64,000 nt of DNA, from positions 248,001-312,000 of the forward strand of contig JAESUZ010004915.1 in the NCBI GenBank assembly GCA_017311185.1. The letters are read 5' to 3'. Numbering within the stretch: position 1 is the first letter of the stretch; each line of letters opens with the position of its first letter. Below are positions 37,616 through 51,756 of this stretch, piece after piece. The notes beneath the pieces are model-generated. The model did not search any database. It saw only the letters and a list, made by a program, of their open reading frames with translations, and was not told where the DNA came from. Both the position numbers and the translations under genes were made by a program. The DNA comes from Proteles cristata cristata (Eukaryota > Chordata > Mammalia > Carnivora > Hyaenidae).

Positions 37616-37989
37616 GAAAGAGAGCTAGAAGTTGAAGGTAAATTTGCCTGTGGGTTCTTCACCTGAACTCTTTGCCTTTGACTTTCTGCCTTAAACTAAA
37701 CTTGGATCAGATACAATATTGAGTTGAACTCTCCTTATTGATTGGCCCTTCAAGTGGCCAGTTTCCTGGAGGTGGTAATTCACAAAATTGTTAGCAACTG
37801 ATATTTCCTGTCTCCATCTATGTAACACTATAGTTATTATTGGCTCTCCCGCAGAGACTAAGAACATGCAATTTAAGTTTGTACACTTAGCTATTTCTGC
37901 CTGAATCACTCATTTCCCTGAAGGGAAGCGGAGAGCTACTTCGTAGTATCATTCATGCTTTCTGGATTGTCTTGACTAAGAATGGATTA

Positions 37990-38300
37990 AATCGCTGCTT
38001 CACACATTGACTTCCTCACCTCTTCCCGAACTTCATCAAAGATTTCTTTCTCAATGAGACCTTCCCTGGGTCCTTGGTCTAAGACCTCAACTATCTTCTA
38101 CCTCTAACCCTTGATGTTTCCAAGCCCCCTTTCCTCCATTTTTTCCTTAGAACTTCCCACTGCTCTCCACATGTTATTGTTCTTGTTTTGTGTCTCCATC
38201 AACCAGAATGAAGAACCCTGAAGGAAAGAACTTTGGTTTTATTCAGTTTACCCTACACCTGACATCAAATATTAGTCAAATGAATGAGCAAACCACCTGG
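37990..38300 (+). mobile_element. L2 LINE 3' fragment
   Basis: CTCAATGAGACCTTCCCTGG, then ACTGCTCTCCACATGTTATT, CAACCAGAATGAAGAACCCTG and a TCAAATGAATGAGC end follow the L2 3' region. A second, separate copy 400 bases after the first. Confidence 0.55.
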
Positions 38301-39714
38301 TTAAGTGCTCTAGACCAGAAAGAAACTACAGACATTTAAAAAAAAAAAAAAAAGGAGCAGAGTCTTTTTCTTAAAGTCTCCTTCATTCTTCATTTCTGCT
38401 GCTTCTCCACCTTCCAAACTGATCCGATAACCCTAACCAGATAGGGGTCAAAACCACTCAACCATGTTACAGCTTTGCCTTCCATGAAGACAGCGGGCTC
38501 TCTTGCTACAGCAAGCGAGTTCTACTGCATTGGCTGGTGTAAAGTTCGCCTGGTAGTAAGCACTCCGGGAGGATCTGGTGAGAGGGAGCAAATGAGCAAG
38601 TACTATGTATAGTCTGAACTATCATAACAAAGGACAACCCCCACTTCCAAGTTTCTTTTTCACTTAACTTTCCAGGAGAACAGGTCTGTCATCCTCACCC
38701 CTTGGTTTCCGTGTCCATCTCAAGGTGGATTCACTACTTCCTGCCACCGTATCTGCATCCTAGCCACTGGGAATGCGAAAGGGCCAAGAACATTCCCCTT
38801 GAGAGCGATGCCCTGAATGGCACCTATTTCTGCCCCTATTCTTGGTCATGTGACCATCAGCTGGCTGAAAGGGAGGCTGGGAAGTGTGGTATGCAGCTGG
38901 ACACAGGTGTTCCATAATTAAGGATGGGGAGGATGGGTACTGGTTACCTTGCAGCAGTTTATTAAACAGACAATAAAAGGAAAGCACCTTTGTTTTCAGA
39001 TGAAGATCCTTGCAGTCTGACCATTTATATGTAACTAGCTGTTTGTATTCACCATCTTCACCCCCACTGCTCTAATTTGGCTGAAGCAAATTCTATAAAA
39101 TTAAAAGAATTTTATGTGAAGAAAATGCCATCAGGGAGTGCTTATTATTAATCTTACTAACAGATGTTGGGATAGCCCTTCAAGTTCCTCTGTGCTTTTT
39201 TGCCCCCTACAATCCCACATACACTCTTCAGCAAAACTAATCTTGTATTCAGAAGTAAAAATATGGTCACCATGCTCTGTCTCTCACAGCTGTTACTTGT
39301 GGCACCCTACCCAAATGCAGTTAAAGGTCGGTACCTCATGCACAACTGGGGGTGTGATTATGAGATCAAACCAAGGGTGCTAAAATCAGGCTACAGGGTT
39401 CTTAACACTGCCACACTCACTCACAAGCTATGAAATGTAAAAGTACTTTTTGGTTCTTTTCTCTGGTCAAACACATCAAGTAAACTGTACCCTTCGACTT
39501 TGTGTGGGAAAATATTAAATGCCAAGAGGGTAAATCTCCAATTAACAGGATTAATTCCGTAGTTTCTCTAACCAACAATTCTGGGAACCTGATAACTTTG
39601 GGGCAAAGATCTCAAAGTTCAAGGAGAAAGAACAGATTTTGGTCTTCTAATTTCTGAGTTGAGTCTCCCCCTTTCATCTTCCATGAGGCACACAATAAAG
39701 AGATCTGATATTCA

Positions 39715-39908
39715 GGGGTGCCCGGGTGGCTCAGTTGGCTCAGGTCATGATCTCACAGTTTCGTTGAGTTTGAGCTCTGCATCGAGCTCTGTGCTTTTAG
39801 CACAGAGCCCATTTCAGATCCTTTGTTCCTTTCTCTCGGCCCCTCCCCCACTTGTGTGCACACTTTACCTCCTCAAAAATAACACTCAAAAACATTTAAT
39901 TGCAAAAC
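39715..39908 (+). mobile_element. Carnivore SINE, internally shortened, with target duplication
   Basis: GGGGTGCCCGGGTGGCTCAG joins directly to TTGGCTCAGGTCATGATCTC, so the segment with TTAAGCGTCCGACTT is deleted. Flanks CTGATATTCA (39705-39714) and CTGATACTCA (39909-39918) form the target duplication. Confidence 0.92.
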
Positions 39909-39989
39909 CTGATACTCAGTGCTGAGCTATAAACCATTCAGTTAAGAACTATCATATTACCTAATTAAAAGTGAATTCCAGTATAAGAA

Positions 39990-40140
39990 ATCATTATCTG
40001 ACTCCATGTTCTCATTCATTTCTCGAATACTGGAGTGCTTACAATTTATCAAGCACTGCTCTAACAGTGGGGACACAGGCCTGGCCTCAGAAAGCTTCCA
40101 TTCCCATGAGATGAGACAGTCTATAAATAGGGTAAAGAAA
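39990..40140 (-). mobile_element. L2 LINE fragment
   Basis: TCTCATTCATTTCTCGAATA, TCAAGCACTGCTCTAACAGT, GGGGACACAGGCCTGGCCTC and AAGCTTCCATTCCCATGAGA match the reverse-complement L2 3' end. Confidence 0.65.
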
Positions 40141-40655
40141 TAAAATGGACAGTATGTTAGATGGCGACAGACGCAACAAATGAAAAACTTGTTTTCTCCC
40201 AAACTCCCAAGGTCTTAATCTTCCTTCTTTCTGAGAAGCTGCTTCGATTACTCCCAATTGCCTTTGTCACTTCAGCAACATCATTAAAATACCTGGATAG
40301 CTAGGCTTGGTGCTGTACATTTTGGAAAAAGTCTGCCATTCAATAAAAGAAGATAGTTAAGAGAGGACAATATTCTCTTCGGTATACCAAATCCAAGAAA
40401 CACTCTCGAACCAATTTCTCTGAGAATTCTTTCAAAAAAGAAATCTAGCCCCATTCACAATCAGCTACATTTTTGCCGAAGAAAGGAAAGGACCCAATGG
40501 AGGGTGGCTACCCCAAAAGGTTAGAAGAGTACACATGCTACAACACGTATATGCATACCAGTTAGCTATTGGCTTGAGGTTTTTTTAATCCTTTTCTGTA
40601 CTGTTAAAACTCTTGGCATGTAGCTCAAAGTAGTATTGAAAACGAAGTAACTATT

Positions 40656-40889
40656 GGGGTGCCTGGGTGGCTCAGTCGGTTAAGTGTCCGACTTCGGCTC
40701 AAGTCATGATCTCACGGTTTGTGGGTTCGAGCTCTGCATCGGGCTCTGTGCTGACAGCTAGCTCAGAGCCTGGAGCCTGCTTCGGATTCTCTGTCTCCCT
40801 CTCTCTTTGCCCCTCCCCCACTCATACCCTTCCTCTCTCTCAAAAATAAACTTTAAATTAAAAAAAAATAATAAAATAAACCAAAATAA
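40656..40889 (+). mobile_element. Full-length cat-type SINE
   Basis: GGGGTGCCTGGGTGGCTCAG, GTTAAGTGTCCGACTTCGGC, CATCGGGCTCTGTGCTGACA and a long A/AATA tail. Imperfect flanks AACGAAGTAAC (40641-40651) and AATGAAGTAAC (40890-40900). It lies only 340 bases beyond the inferred SMAD5 cleavage site. Confidence 0.95.
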
Positions 40890-41246
40890 AATGAAGTAAC
40901 ATTAGGTGAGGTTTTTATTGGATAGGGAAAGGGGTAAGAGATTAAAACAAAAGTATGAGGATGCTTTCAAAACAGATCTCTGAATACGAAAACACTGTCT
41001 CAGGAACTGCCTCTCACAGAAATTTTACACACATGAAGGTGATACGATATGGATAATCAGAGTCCTGGCCACCAAGCTACATGCCCCTTTCACCTCCCAT
41101 CCCACATACCCTACAACAGGGATGGTTACAAACACAACCAACAACTCTCCTTTTTATACCTTCCCTATAGTCCCCCTCTTCTTGAAACTACAACCACACA
41201 GTGATTTAGATCAAAAGAACACACAACCTTTTTTAAAAATCAAATC

Positions 41247-41252
41247 TTTATT
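41247..41252 (-). terminator. SMAD5: Distal poly(A) signal AATAAA, SMAD5
   Basis: Minus strand reads CACTAATAAAGATTTG and is followed 20-45 bases later by a GU-rich GGTTGTGTGTTC element. Together they make a convincing cleavage site near 41230. Confidence 0.7.
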
Positions 41253-42074
41253 AGTGACAGGCTTACATTTTCAACAAATACACAGCAATACTTACCAAGT
41301 TATATTGAGGAACTTTAAAAAAAAAATGCTTCCTTCTTTGAACCACATATGCTCCAGAGCTCTAAATAAGTACTTTCTCATAAGCTTGCCCTCGCCTACT
41401 GACAGCCTTCTTATGAATATGTATAAAATCAGAACCGCATCAGTACTGTGGTAATGTGGAAGAGTATTAGCTACTGAGTGTCATATCTGAAGGAAAAATG
41501 AAGCAGTTGTCACAGCTGATCCCCTCATCACCTGAACTGTTTGGGCTGCAGCAATCTGAAAACTAATTATCTTAAAGCGGAGAGAAGCCAACACCTCTTG
41601 CTGTTCAGGGAAATCGTATGTCAGAACAAATGTTTTTTAAAATGCTTAAAAAAAATGTTTCTAACACAGCCACTGAAATCACTACTGTATACCTCACACT
41701 TAAAATAAAGAGGCATAAGGAACTGATTCGCAGAAACAGATTCTTTTGATGAAGGCTTTTCTCCAAAGAGAAAAATAAGAGCTTTTATATTTACTCTTTG
41801 GGGTTAAAATGTTTAGTTTGGGTTTTTCTCCTCTTCCCTTTCTAATTAGAAGGGGTCTGCATTTCTCCTATCTACAACACCGTGGTGGTAAGAGTATGTA
41901 CTCGGTGGGGCTAATAAAACTAATCTGTGATTTAAAAAACAAAAAATTTTTTAAAGGAGAAAATAAAATCAAAGTTAACTGGCAAGGTGGATAATCAAGG
42001 ATTGATCTACTGAAGTCAAGCAGCATCAGAAATAATTCCTGTCAAAGAATGCTAGAGATAATAAGAATAAAAAT

Positions 42075-42275
42075 ATGAGTTCTGATGTGCCAGGCATTGT
42101 TCTAAGTACTTTATTTGTATTCCTTTATTTAATCAATCCCAAAATGCTATAAAATATACTTTCACTTTACAGATCAGGAAACTGAGGTAGAGAGTGGTTA
42201 AGCAGCTTGCCTAAAGGCACACAGCTAACAGAACTATGAGGCCCAGGACTCGCACAGAGGCAGGCAGAACCCAGA
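42075..42275 (-). mobile_element. MIR element inside the SMAD5 3'UTR
   Basis: GATGTGCCAGGCATTGTTCTAAGTACTTTA, CTTTACAGATCAGGAAACTGAGG and GGCACACAGCTAACAGAACT on the plus strand give a clear reverse-complement MIR. It is therefore in sense orientation in the SMAD5 mRNA. Confidence 0.88.
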
Positions 42276-45200
42276 GCCACTAGGCTTCCTCCCAATCATG
42301 CACTCAGGACTGCTCATTTACAGATAGATCCAGAGAAGGGAGATTAGCGGTTAAACTAAAATACCCCAGACTCTAGATCTAAGTACTTTCTCAAAATCCA
42401 ACTAAACTACACTAAACTAAACAAAGAGAAACACATCAGCTCTCTTACAAACAGAATGGAAAAAACACCATCATTCTGAGCAAACCTCCCACTGAGTAGG
42501 AAGGCATGGAGTACCCACTTCCTATTGCCAGCGCACACGTCCGGATAACACAGCCGATCACAGCAGCTGGTCATCTCATCTCTCTGTTAGAAGTCCACTA
42601 AGTGAAAGACGTTAGGTCAAAAGAGAGTACCAAAAAAAACCCCAAACACACTAACCAACAAACAAAAAGACCAAACAGACATTAAACAGGTTTTGAGATT
42701 TATTAAAATAAAGTATTAGCAAACAATATGCAAAATCAAAGTTCTTAAGAGTTATGGCTTTGAAGAAGCACAATATAGTAAAACCTAATACATTTTTATA
42801 AGTATCAAAAAGTAACAGAATTGAAGCATGTTGCCAGAATTTCATTTTCTACAACAGAAACAGAAGCAGAACAGGAAGCGGACCTATAGTGCAGCCATTG
42901 GTTTGGTCTTTATCATCTGCATAGGAGTATCTTTTTAAGAGAAGATGGGCAGTATGTACATAAAAACATCCAGTTTTCATGATTACAGTCCAATCCAATT
43001 TTCAAATAAGTGATCTTTAAAAATGCAATTTTAACCATCCATATTAAGGAGAAAATCACCTGCCCAACTATTAGCTTCAAGAGTCCCTACATATAAAATA
43101 CTTCATGAATAAATCAAAGCAACATTATCTCCAATGATATTAGAAGGGAAGATCTGACTCTAAAAAACCTCTTCTTTTATAAGGAAGGTGGGTTGGTTTG
43201 GCCTCACTGTAGTTTTATTAGTTAATACCAGCTAGTATCAAGAAGGTACTACATGTTAATGGAAGGTAAGAATCTAACTGTACACAAAATTCTGAACTTT
43301 TTAATAACAGTAACTTCAAATAAATCCTTAAAGGACAATGGTTTATGATGACTGCTAACAATTTTAAGAACTGAAGTACCTAGATGAGAACCACGCACAC
43401 CTTTTTCACTCTGCCATGAATGACCGAAGAATCCTGCTCTGAGGCTGGATCTTTTCACCAAAATATCCCATCATTTGTTTTACAGAAACTGCTATCAGCA
43501 AATATATCACACGCTCTTACTTTAAAAAAAAAAATTGCTATGTAAAATACCTCTCATTGGTTTTTGTAAACCATCCAATTTTAGGGTAACACTTCAGTTG
43601 TAACACAGGTGTAGTTTAGAAGGTAAGTCTGTATTAGGAACAATCCAACAGAACAAAGGCTTGATAAAAACTGTTACCTCTTGTAATTAGGAAATGCTAA
43701 CCTGTAACCCAGTAAATTCCAAAGAACTGTCCAAGCTTCTGTCCAGCAGGCAAAAGTGTGTATGCATAAGAAACGCTTTGAATTGTCACTTTCCACACAT
43801 GCATCTTCTGTGAGAAGAACACCTCTCCCAAATCCCACCTCTATCAAGGAGGGATATGCTGCTGCTCTGGAGGAAACAGGCCCCAAATATGAGCCTGCCC
43901 CCCCATAGAGCTGCCCTAGTATCTGAAGAGCCCACCCGCAAATAATGTTTAGGAAAACTCCCTCCCATAAAAATCACCAAACATGCCTGAAACCATCATG
44001 CTATCTACTACCTTAAAAGATCCTTGCTTATCTAGCTGATGGGTATACATACTGAGGACACATAGTTACATTCCGACCTGAGAGAGTAAACAAGGATTTA
44101 AGCAATACAACAAAGAAGGGCTCTGATCCTCTTAAAAGCGAACAGATCCAAAACTGAAGTTATCATTGGAAGGTGAATTATCAAAAGAGTCTTCCTTCTT
44201 CAGCAAGTATAAAAGACATTAACATATTCAGTGGGGAATGTGTTCAAAGGAACACTGAGCAAACAATCACAAAGAATATAAAGAAATGGATTCAAGCTGT
44301 CACATGAGCTGTTTTCCGGGACAGCAGTACAGTACTTAAACAGGTTCTGTCGGACTTTTTTGGAGGTTCTCTGTTACCGGTAGGATTTCATATTCTGTAC
44401 AAACTTTCTCCTTCAACAGAAAACCATTACAGGAGAACTGCACAGGTACCCTGAGAGCCCTAGTTCTCATCTTGACAAGAGATTTCAGATCCGAACACTC
44501 TTGATCATTTTACATCTTACAAGGATATCTTACTCTCAACTGTTAGGAAAAGTATCAAGTAGCTACATCCTCTTTCTAGACTATTAGGTATAGCTCACTG
44601 AACTACCTAGGAATCTTACTGTGGATTTCAACTAAGAAATCCAGCCAATTCTCTTACCACAGGTCCCTTACCTAAGAATAAAGTGTGAAAAATGATTTAT
44701 ATTCTGATGTATATACTTGACATTTTGATTGATGTCTTCTTTAATCTCTAAAGAAAAAGTGTTAGCTTCAGAAGATCAATAACATGCCTAATAGTTCACA
44801 GTCTACAACATAAGCCAGGCAATACCATACAGACCATAATACTGTATTATAACAAACACGCTGATCAAATGCAACTCTGTTTTTGCAAGCATCTTTTTCT
44901 TGGATTAATTCATTACTCACATGAGTTTCCATTCTATTTCTCTTTCTGCATTTACCAAACTGGTTGTCATTTTATGATTCCCAGACTCTACTCCTTTCAG
45001 CTCGCATATATTAGTATGAAATGTGATTGTTGTAGCAGTGCTGATGTTTTCATAAATTTGAGCATAAACCATTCCAAAGATTTAAAAATTTTAAAGATTT
45101 TAACAATGTAAAACTGTAATTTTCTGAAATGGTTTCTTTTGGAAGTGTCTTCGTTGGTCAGAATTTCTAGTTTTTAAAATCTTACTGGCAATTTTTAATT

Positions 45201-46199
45201 CCCATTCATGGATTGGGGGCACCCTCGGGAATTATTGAAGCAACTACACAGAATAAAAATTTCAGTTAAAATCCAGGGGTATATGGTTTATAAGTTTTAG
45301 GGAAGACCACAGGCTTCTCTGTTTCCATGGAACTCTTAACGGTCAATAGCTTCAGTACTGACCTTCTTGAGATACAACTCCTTAAGAAAAACACAGGAAA
45401 GAACAATCACATAAAATCCTGACAATTCTAAAGACTCTAACAGGAATAAAAACAATTTTTAATTAACTCAATCGAAACCATCAGTGAAACAATTCAATAG
45501 TATGCACCTGTTCAAGTCCACAGACGTTGATGACATGTATCTGTCATTCAACCTGGGTAGTTTCCTCCTACACATTTGCCCCAAAGATTATGCCACAAGC
45601 CTGGGAAATCAAAGAACAATGTAAATAGCTAGGTTCTAATACTAAGCACATAATTTTCTTTCATGTGGCGGACGCACGTGTGGAAGATGAAGAATGCGTG
45701 TCATGGAAAGCTTACTTCTGTTTAAGGTTCAGGCGGCTGTGACAAAGTATCCTTTCACACAGCAAAGGATTGTGACCTGAAACATATGGCACTTCATCTG
45801 ACAGAACTAAACCATCCACTGGCTGCACTTCGTAAGAGCAATGAATAATGTTACAGAAAAAAGGAATCGCATTCTCCTCTCCTCAAGAAATGCAGAAAGG
45901 GCAAAGTAGAAAGTCAAACCAAACTAGCACTTTAAATAGAAGACTGACGCGGCTCCATATACTTTGAAAAGACACCAGAAAATAGCTTTCTCTGATAGGT
46001 AAATTAGGTCACTTTTTTTCAAAATGATGTCTCTGTTCTCACGCCATAACCAAGTGCCTATCTGGCTGCTCTCTGGAAAAAGAGGTTAAAAGTCTTTTAC
46101 CCAAAGCCTTCAAGCATGACTGACTGAACAGAGTTTATAGAGTTTTCATGTCTTTCCTCTCAGAGGACTGTGTTCTGGGAGATTAGCATCCACAGAAGT

Positions 46200-46460
46200 G
46201 CTAATAAATGGGGAGGGGGGGGCGGGGGCGGCGCAGGGAACAAACCCAGGACATACATGGGAACTGAGAGAGCAGTCTGCATTCTCGGATAGGGTAACAT
46301 TTCAAAACCAACTATCTCAACAACCACTCCTTATTCATCCAAGTACCAGACCAGCAGCCTTGACCCGGGGCCAGACTGAAGAGGCTGGAAGTCCCTTCCT
46401 TGCTTGGGGCGACTGACGCCAGTAAGAGCAACGGGAGGAGCGTGTGATTTTCCAAAACGA
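46200..46460. other. SMAD5: GC-rich, CpG-containing island within the SMAD5 3'UTR
   Basis: The plus strand has GGGGAGGGGGGGGCGGGGGC at about 46210-46229, and the following 230 bases carry clustered CpGs (CCCGGGGCC, GGCGACTGACGCC, CGAGCGACACGCCGAGAG). The surrounding UTR is AT-rich and CpG-poor. In the mRNA the start of this segment is a C-run. It is not a recognised repeat. Confidence 0.6.
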
Positions 46461-47569
46461 GCGACACGCCGAGAGTGGGAGGGAATTAGAAAGGCACCTT
46501 AAATCGGAGCTACAGAATAACAGTCTTATAATCTAGGTCAAAAATACAAAAAAGGTAGAAAAAGTCTAACTTCCTACACCTGTCACCTATAAACCGCAGT
46601 GTCTGTTAATACAAAAGGGGCACCAGGGAAGTAAGGCTGAGCATCTACGTCCAAGTCACTTGAGTGTGTTTCATAAAAGGTTACACTAAAAACTGTCACC
46701 CATCAAAGTGCAAAATAAGAGACTAATGCATATGTCAAAATTAGAGTTCTTGCAACAGTGGCCAAAAGGAGCCACGCTGAACAAGGCCGCGCATGCACCA
46801 TCACTAGCTATGAAGTAGTACTCGGGACAGACTCAGAGTAAGTGACATATACTAGAGATCTGTTGTTTACAATAATTTTTTTTTTTTAAAAAGGAAATGT
46901 TTTATAAAAGATATACTGAATGAAGCCACAACAGACTGACACACACTTAGCTGTAATAAATGTACATTTTATGACACCATCTAGAAAACTATCACTTTGC
47001 TTTTACTGAACACTACTTGTTAGAGCAGTGCATAGTGTTCCTTCAAATAAAAAAAATTTTTTTATAGTTTCTTTTCAGCTCCTACCATATGCTTCCAGAA
47101 AACAATGAACTACACTTTCACTTTCTTAACATTGGTAAGATAAAGAAACTGGAAAAAGTACAGCTCCTATAGGGTTAAAAGGGAAGAATTTTCACCGTGT
47201 ATCTTCTTTTCCTATTATAATTTTTCATCACGTGATGCACTAATTTTTCCAGGAAACTGAACAAACAACAAGGTGTTGGGACAGTAAGGCAGAATTGTTC
47301 TTCCAGTTTAAGATCAATGTCAAACTTGTGAGCTGGGGTACCACACTTCTACTGTGCATTTTTCACAACACTTTTGAGAGTTAACATGAACACGAATAAC
47401 AAACAAATGTAGATTCATCACAAAATACAAATGTATTGGTCACAATTATGTAGAAAAAAAATAAGCTGTAATATCTGTTTTCCATGTAAGCTCACAGTAT
47501 CTGTACTGAAAGTTTCCCTAAAATTAAAACAAGTCCACTAATAATATAATTGAAAAGACTATTTCTGCA

Positions 47570-49333
<1,764 letters not shown>

Positions 49334-49784
49334 TTAAAAACACGAGCATTCCAGGACTCACCTTCATAAAGCAGTATAATGAAATCAAAGAGGCCGGAAG
49401 AGGCGCCACCAAGAACACCCCCTCATCCCTAGCAACCGCCCACAAGTCTGGCAGCAGAAGCTACCACTAGAGGGCCTACGCTGCAGAAGGTAACAGGAGG
49501 TCAATGTCTGTTCAAATTCTACAGTGGTCCTCAAACAGCTAAGACTTAAGCCTCAGGCTGCCAGCTTATTACATTTATCAGTTCTTAGGTTGTCTTCTCT
49601 TGGCCAACAATCCCTTGTTAGCTCTATGAGAGAAAGCGAGGGCACAAACACAAATAAGGCACCTATGAGGAGTCCTCTCAAAGGAATGTGGGCGCTATTA
49701 ACTATCACAAAGAGTCAACTGGCAGAGTGTTTTGCACCCTTTCACTACTAGAGAGTACAGCAGAATGCAAAGACTCTAAGTCCC

Positions 49785-49880
49785 CTCTGCTGTCAGCACA
49801 GAGCCCACTTGGGGTCCTCTGTCCCGCTTTCTCTGGGCCCCACCCCTGCTCATTTTCTTTTTCCTTTTCAAAATAAATGT
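49785..49880 (+). mobile_element. 5'-truncated carnivore SINE fragment
   Basis: CTGCTGTCAGCACAGAGCCC, TTTCTCTGGGCCCCACCCCT and a CAAAATAAATGTAGAAAAG end. Only the 3' half remains, and its A-tail leads straight into a GA microsatellite. Confidence 0.75.
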
Positions 49881-49917
49881 AGAAAAGAAAAAAGAGAAGA
49901 GAAAAAAGAAAAAAGAG

Positions 49918-49949
<32 letters not shown>

Positions 49950-50020
49950 AAAAGAGAAGAGAAGAGAAGAGAAGAGAAGAGAAGAGAAGAGAAGAGAAGA
50001 GAAGAGAAGAGAAGAGAAAG
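49881..50020. repeat. (GAAAA/GAGAA)n microsatellite, about 140 bp
   Basis: Pure purine tract of GAAAA units followed by about 17 GAGAA units, grown from the adjacent SINE tail. It lies in a SMAD5 intron, where the transcript carries the pyrimidine strand. Confidence 0.95.
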
Positions 50021-50944
50021 GATCCTACTTAAGTCACATATGTAATTTCAGGTCACAGGAAGGGGTTTTAAACAGATTTATCTTACTTCCCCTAAGAAGA
50101 CTGTTTTTGCTATTTAAAAATATATATGTAAGTAAAATATAAATATAGTTTCAATATTAAAACCTCAATCATGTAAAGCTAAGATTATTTCCAACTTTTC
50201 ACTACCGCAAACAGTGCCAAAAATTCCATCTTTCTACATACACACGTCCTACACATGTGAGTCCCAGACCTGTATACAAATAGCCGTGTTTTGTTTCCGA
50301 GCATAGAGGAAGGGGTCCTAGAACTGGGTACTAGAAAAAAAGGGAAAACAGATTCTAGAATTAAGAGTTCGCCAAGTAGATTTCTCTTAAATTACTCTGG
50401 TGTGGTGGGGAAACCAGCACACCAGAAAGGAGGCATTTCACCTGCAACAGTGCGCCAAGCTGGCAAAGGAGTCAAAAGAGAATGGACACTTTCAACTGAT
50501 TTCTGGCCACAGTATTTTGCTGAATCTCTTCTACAAAAAATCACTTTACAACGATAATTACGTATGCCCTGTCCTAACCTGGACTAAGACTTTCTTAAGT
50601 CAAAGAAGCAAAAAACAGCAAGTGGTAAAAACTACACTTCTTAGGAGACGGCAGTGCACTCTACCTGGGATAGGTTTCCTTCCTGGCCACTTGATGCATG
50701 AGACTCTGACCTTTTCCTGAGGTGCAGAAAGTTCCTTGTTTGTTGTGGCAACTGTCTTGCAGGATCAAATATAAATAAAACCTTGTTACCTGAATTTAAA
50801 AGGCAGGAAGGGTGGTGGTGAAGCCACTGGAAACTTGTATCATTCCAAATGGATTTCCTACCTGTAACTGGGCTCCTCCAACGTAAGAGAAATTCTTACA
50901 AGGTACTTCAACTCAAAATACTCCACAAATACCTCAATTAATCA

Positions 50945-51110
50945 ATTTTACTCTCCTGCCAGCACTCATATATTCACAAGTATTTGCTGTGTATTTACTA
51001 TGAGCCAGGCACTGCTGAAAATAATGCTGTGAATAATGCATGTTTCCATAAAACTTACATTCCAATCAGAAGACACTCAAAAATAAATACAGAAATAATA
51101 TGATTTCAGA
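50945..51110 (-). mobile_element. L2 LINE fragment
   Basis: CATATATTCACAAGTATTTGCTG, TACTATGAGCCAGGCACTGC and TAAAACTTACATTCCAATCA follow the reverse-complement L2 3' end. Confidence 0.7.
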
Positions 51111-51135
51111 TCCTAAGTGCTAAGAAATAAAACTA

Positions 51136-51600
<465 letters not shown>

Positions 51601-51756
51601 TTAACCCAACTCATAAATACTTTCAGATATTCCACGTAAGTCTCACTGTTCCTCTATGGCTTTGAGTCTGAATAGAAAAGAAAAAAAATCAACAATGCCT
51701 TGAATGTGATGATTTGAAAAATTAGCCAAATAGAAATACGAGGATAGGCAACATCA

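Larger units (their letters stand above)
33621..41230. other. SMIM32-SMAD5 intergenic region (convergent genes)
   Basis: About 7.6 kb between the inferred 3' ends of two genes pointing at each other. It holds a poly-A run (33821-33841), MIRs (34980-35215, 36370-36585), L2 blocks (36830-37615, 37990-38300, 39990-40140) and SINEs at 35583 (minus), 39715 and 40656. The segment at about 38660-38960 also looks like an old interspersed repeat that I could not name. The rest is unique non-coding sequence with no supported gene. Confidence 0.75.
41231..47569 (-). other. SMAD5: SMAD5 3'UTR (about 6.3 kb)
   Basis: Continuous AT-rich sequence from the SMAD5 stop codon down to the last good minus-strand poly(A) signal. 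A length near 6.3 kb agrees with the long human SMAD5 transcript as I recall it. It holds no cat-lineage SINE or L1, only a MIR (42075-42275), A/T runs and a GC-rich island (about 46200-46460). Other minus-strand AATAAA hexamers occur inside, for example near 42700, so shorter forms are possible. The frames seen here on either strand are short and not protein-like. Confidence 0.75.

Noticed and set aside
46198..46416. 72-codon plus-strand frame over the GC-rich island
   Set aside because: Antisense to the SMAD5 3'UTR, short, Gly-rich start caused by the G-run, with no other coding signal.
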